64,000 nt of DNA, taken from Agapetus fuscipes (taxonomy: Eukaryota; Arthropoda; Insecta; Trichoptera; Glossosomatidae). The first letter of the stretch is position 1. The number at the start of each line of letters is the position of its first letter. Positions 63,657 through 64,000 of this stretch are shown piece after piece. The stretch is from NCBI GenBank assembly GCA_951799405.1, contig OX637334.1:4712001-4776000 (forward strand), in the 5' to 3' direction. A program made the position numbers and the translations under genes. The notes below the pieces were generated by a model. It was not told the DNA's origin. It ran no database searches and saw only the letters and a program-made list of their open reading frames with translations.

Positions 63657-63908
63657 GATACCTCAAAGGTAAAACTGAATAAGTGACATATTAAGCCAAC
63701 ATGGGTTTCTTAGATAAATGCACCTTTTCCCTATTTTCTACGAGAGAAATCACTGAAGAACTGTGTAAAGCCTGTGGTTTTGAAGTTTGTCATGAGCACT
63801 TATTTATAATTAGTTCACTTACTGTGAGAAGTTACACACAAAAAATAGTTTTATCCACGATTTCTCCAATCAGTGAATCAGCGCTTAATTAGTTTTACCT
63901 TGAAGGCA
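63657..63908. mobile_element. MITE-1, complete
   Basis: TGATACCTCAAAGGTAAAA with CTGAATAAGTGAC to AGTTTTACCTTGAAGGCA. It sits directly between a SINE-B and a LINE-A copy. A 63-codon frame inside is incidental. Confidence 0.75.
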
Positions 63909-64000
63909 ACTCCTTGACATATAGGTTTGTATGAGGTTGACCCCTCATGCTGTAAAAACGTGGCTGTTTTTTGCAAATGCCACCCTTGTTTCAGGGAACG
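63909..64000 (+). repeat. LINE-A 3' tail, cut by window end
   Basis: ACTCCTTGACATATAGGTTT to TGCCACCCTTGTTTCAGGG; continues beyond the window. Confidence 0.8.

Overview
The window looks like intron- and repeat-rich nuclear DNA of an insect. Lepidoptera is my best guess, from the VAT-1-type first exon, the abundance of tRNA-headed SINEs and LINE tails ending in (ATT)n or (AGATT)n; I could not test this by search. The DNA is AT-rich, and genuine coding sequence makes up well under 3 % of it. Three genes are supportable, all on the + strand.

(1) 1199-3394 is the 3' part of an unrecognised protein-coding gene: three exons with matching splice phases, a lysine-rich helical stretch and an acidic C-terminus. 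(2) 6593-6858 is the first coding exon of a VAT-1-like (quinone-oxidoreductase/MDR family) gene. Its donor splits the Cys codon of the family motif, and no later exon was found. (3) 46514-48397 is a complete four-exon SPEF1/CLAMP-like gene: an N-terminal calponin-homology domain and a C-terminal coiled coil, 255 residues after splicing. Its 69-bp first intron is open in frame, so a naive ORF reads straight through it.

The rest is a layered graveyard of transposable elements. The dominant family (here LINE-A) is a non-LTR retrotransposon. Its roughly 260-bp 3' end, closing in AGATT repeats, recurs more than thirty times on both strands; two copies (390-1032, 53622-54362) still carry the C-terminal reverse-transcriptase ORF. 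Fragments of at least four other LINE types are present: an RTE-like group, a jockey-like copy with a 39-nt tail at 62105-63156, CR1/L2- or R1-like C-termini, and an RT-core fragment. Four tRNA-derived SINE families (called B, C, D, E here) and several inverted-repeat DNA elements (hAT-like, Harbinger-like, long foldbacks) fill much of the remainder. Several insertions are nested, and two have readable target-site duplications (12 bp at 37896/38449; AAATATG at 38711/38850).

Region by region: 1-3.6 kb, gene 1 with LINE/SINE-filled introns; 3.6-6.4 kb, AT-rich spacer with an interrupted SINE; 6.4-8.2 kb, VAT-1 5' end and intron; 8.2-46 kb, repeats and AT-rich DNA, probably VAT-1 intron plus intergenic, with two weak orphan exon candidates and one GC-rich island (26.87-27.12 kb); 46.5-48.5 kb, the SPEF1-like gene; 48.6-64 kb, repeats, including a large palindrome at 56.4-56.7 kb. 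I saw no rRNA, genuine tRNA, CRISPR, bacterial operon or clearly new biochemical system. The items most worth a second look are the unidentified gene, the SPEF1 intron, the 56.4-kb palindrome, the dispersed 14-15-bp minisatellite element and a repeat family carrying TGACGTCA.
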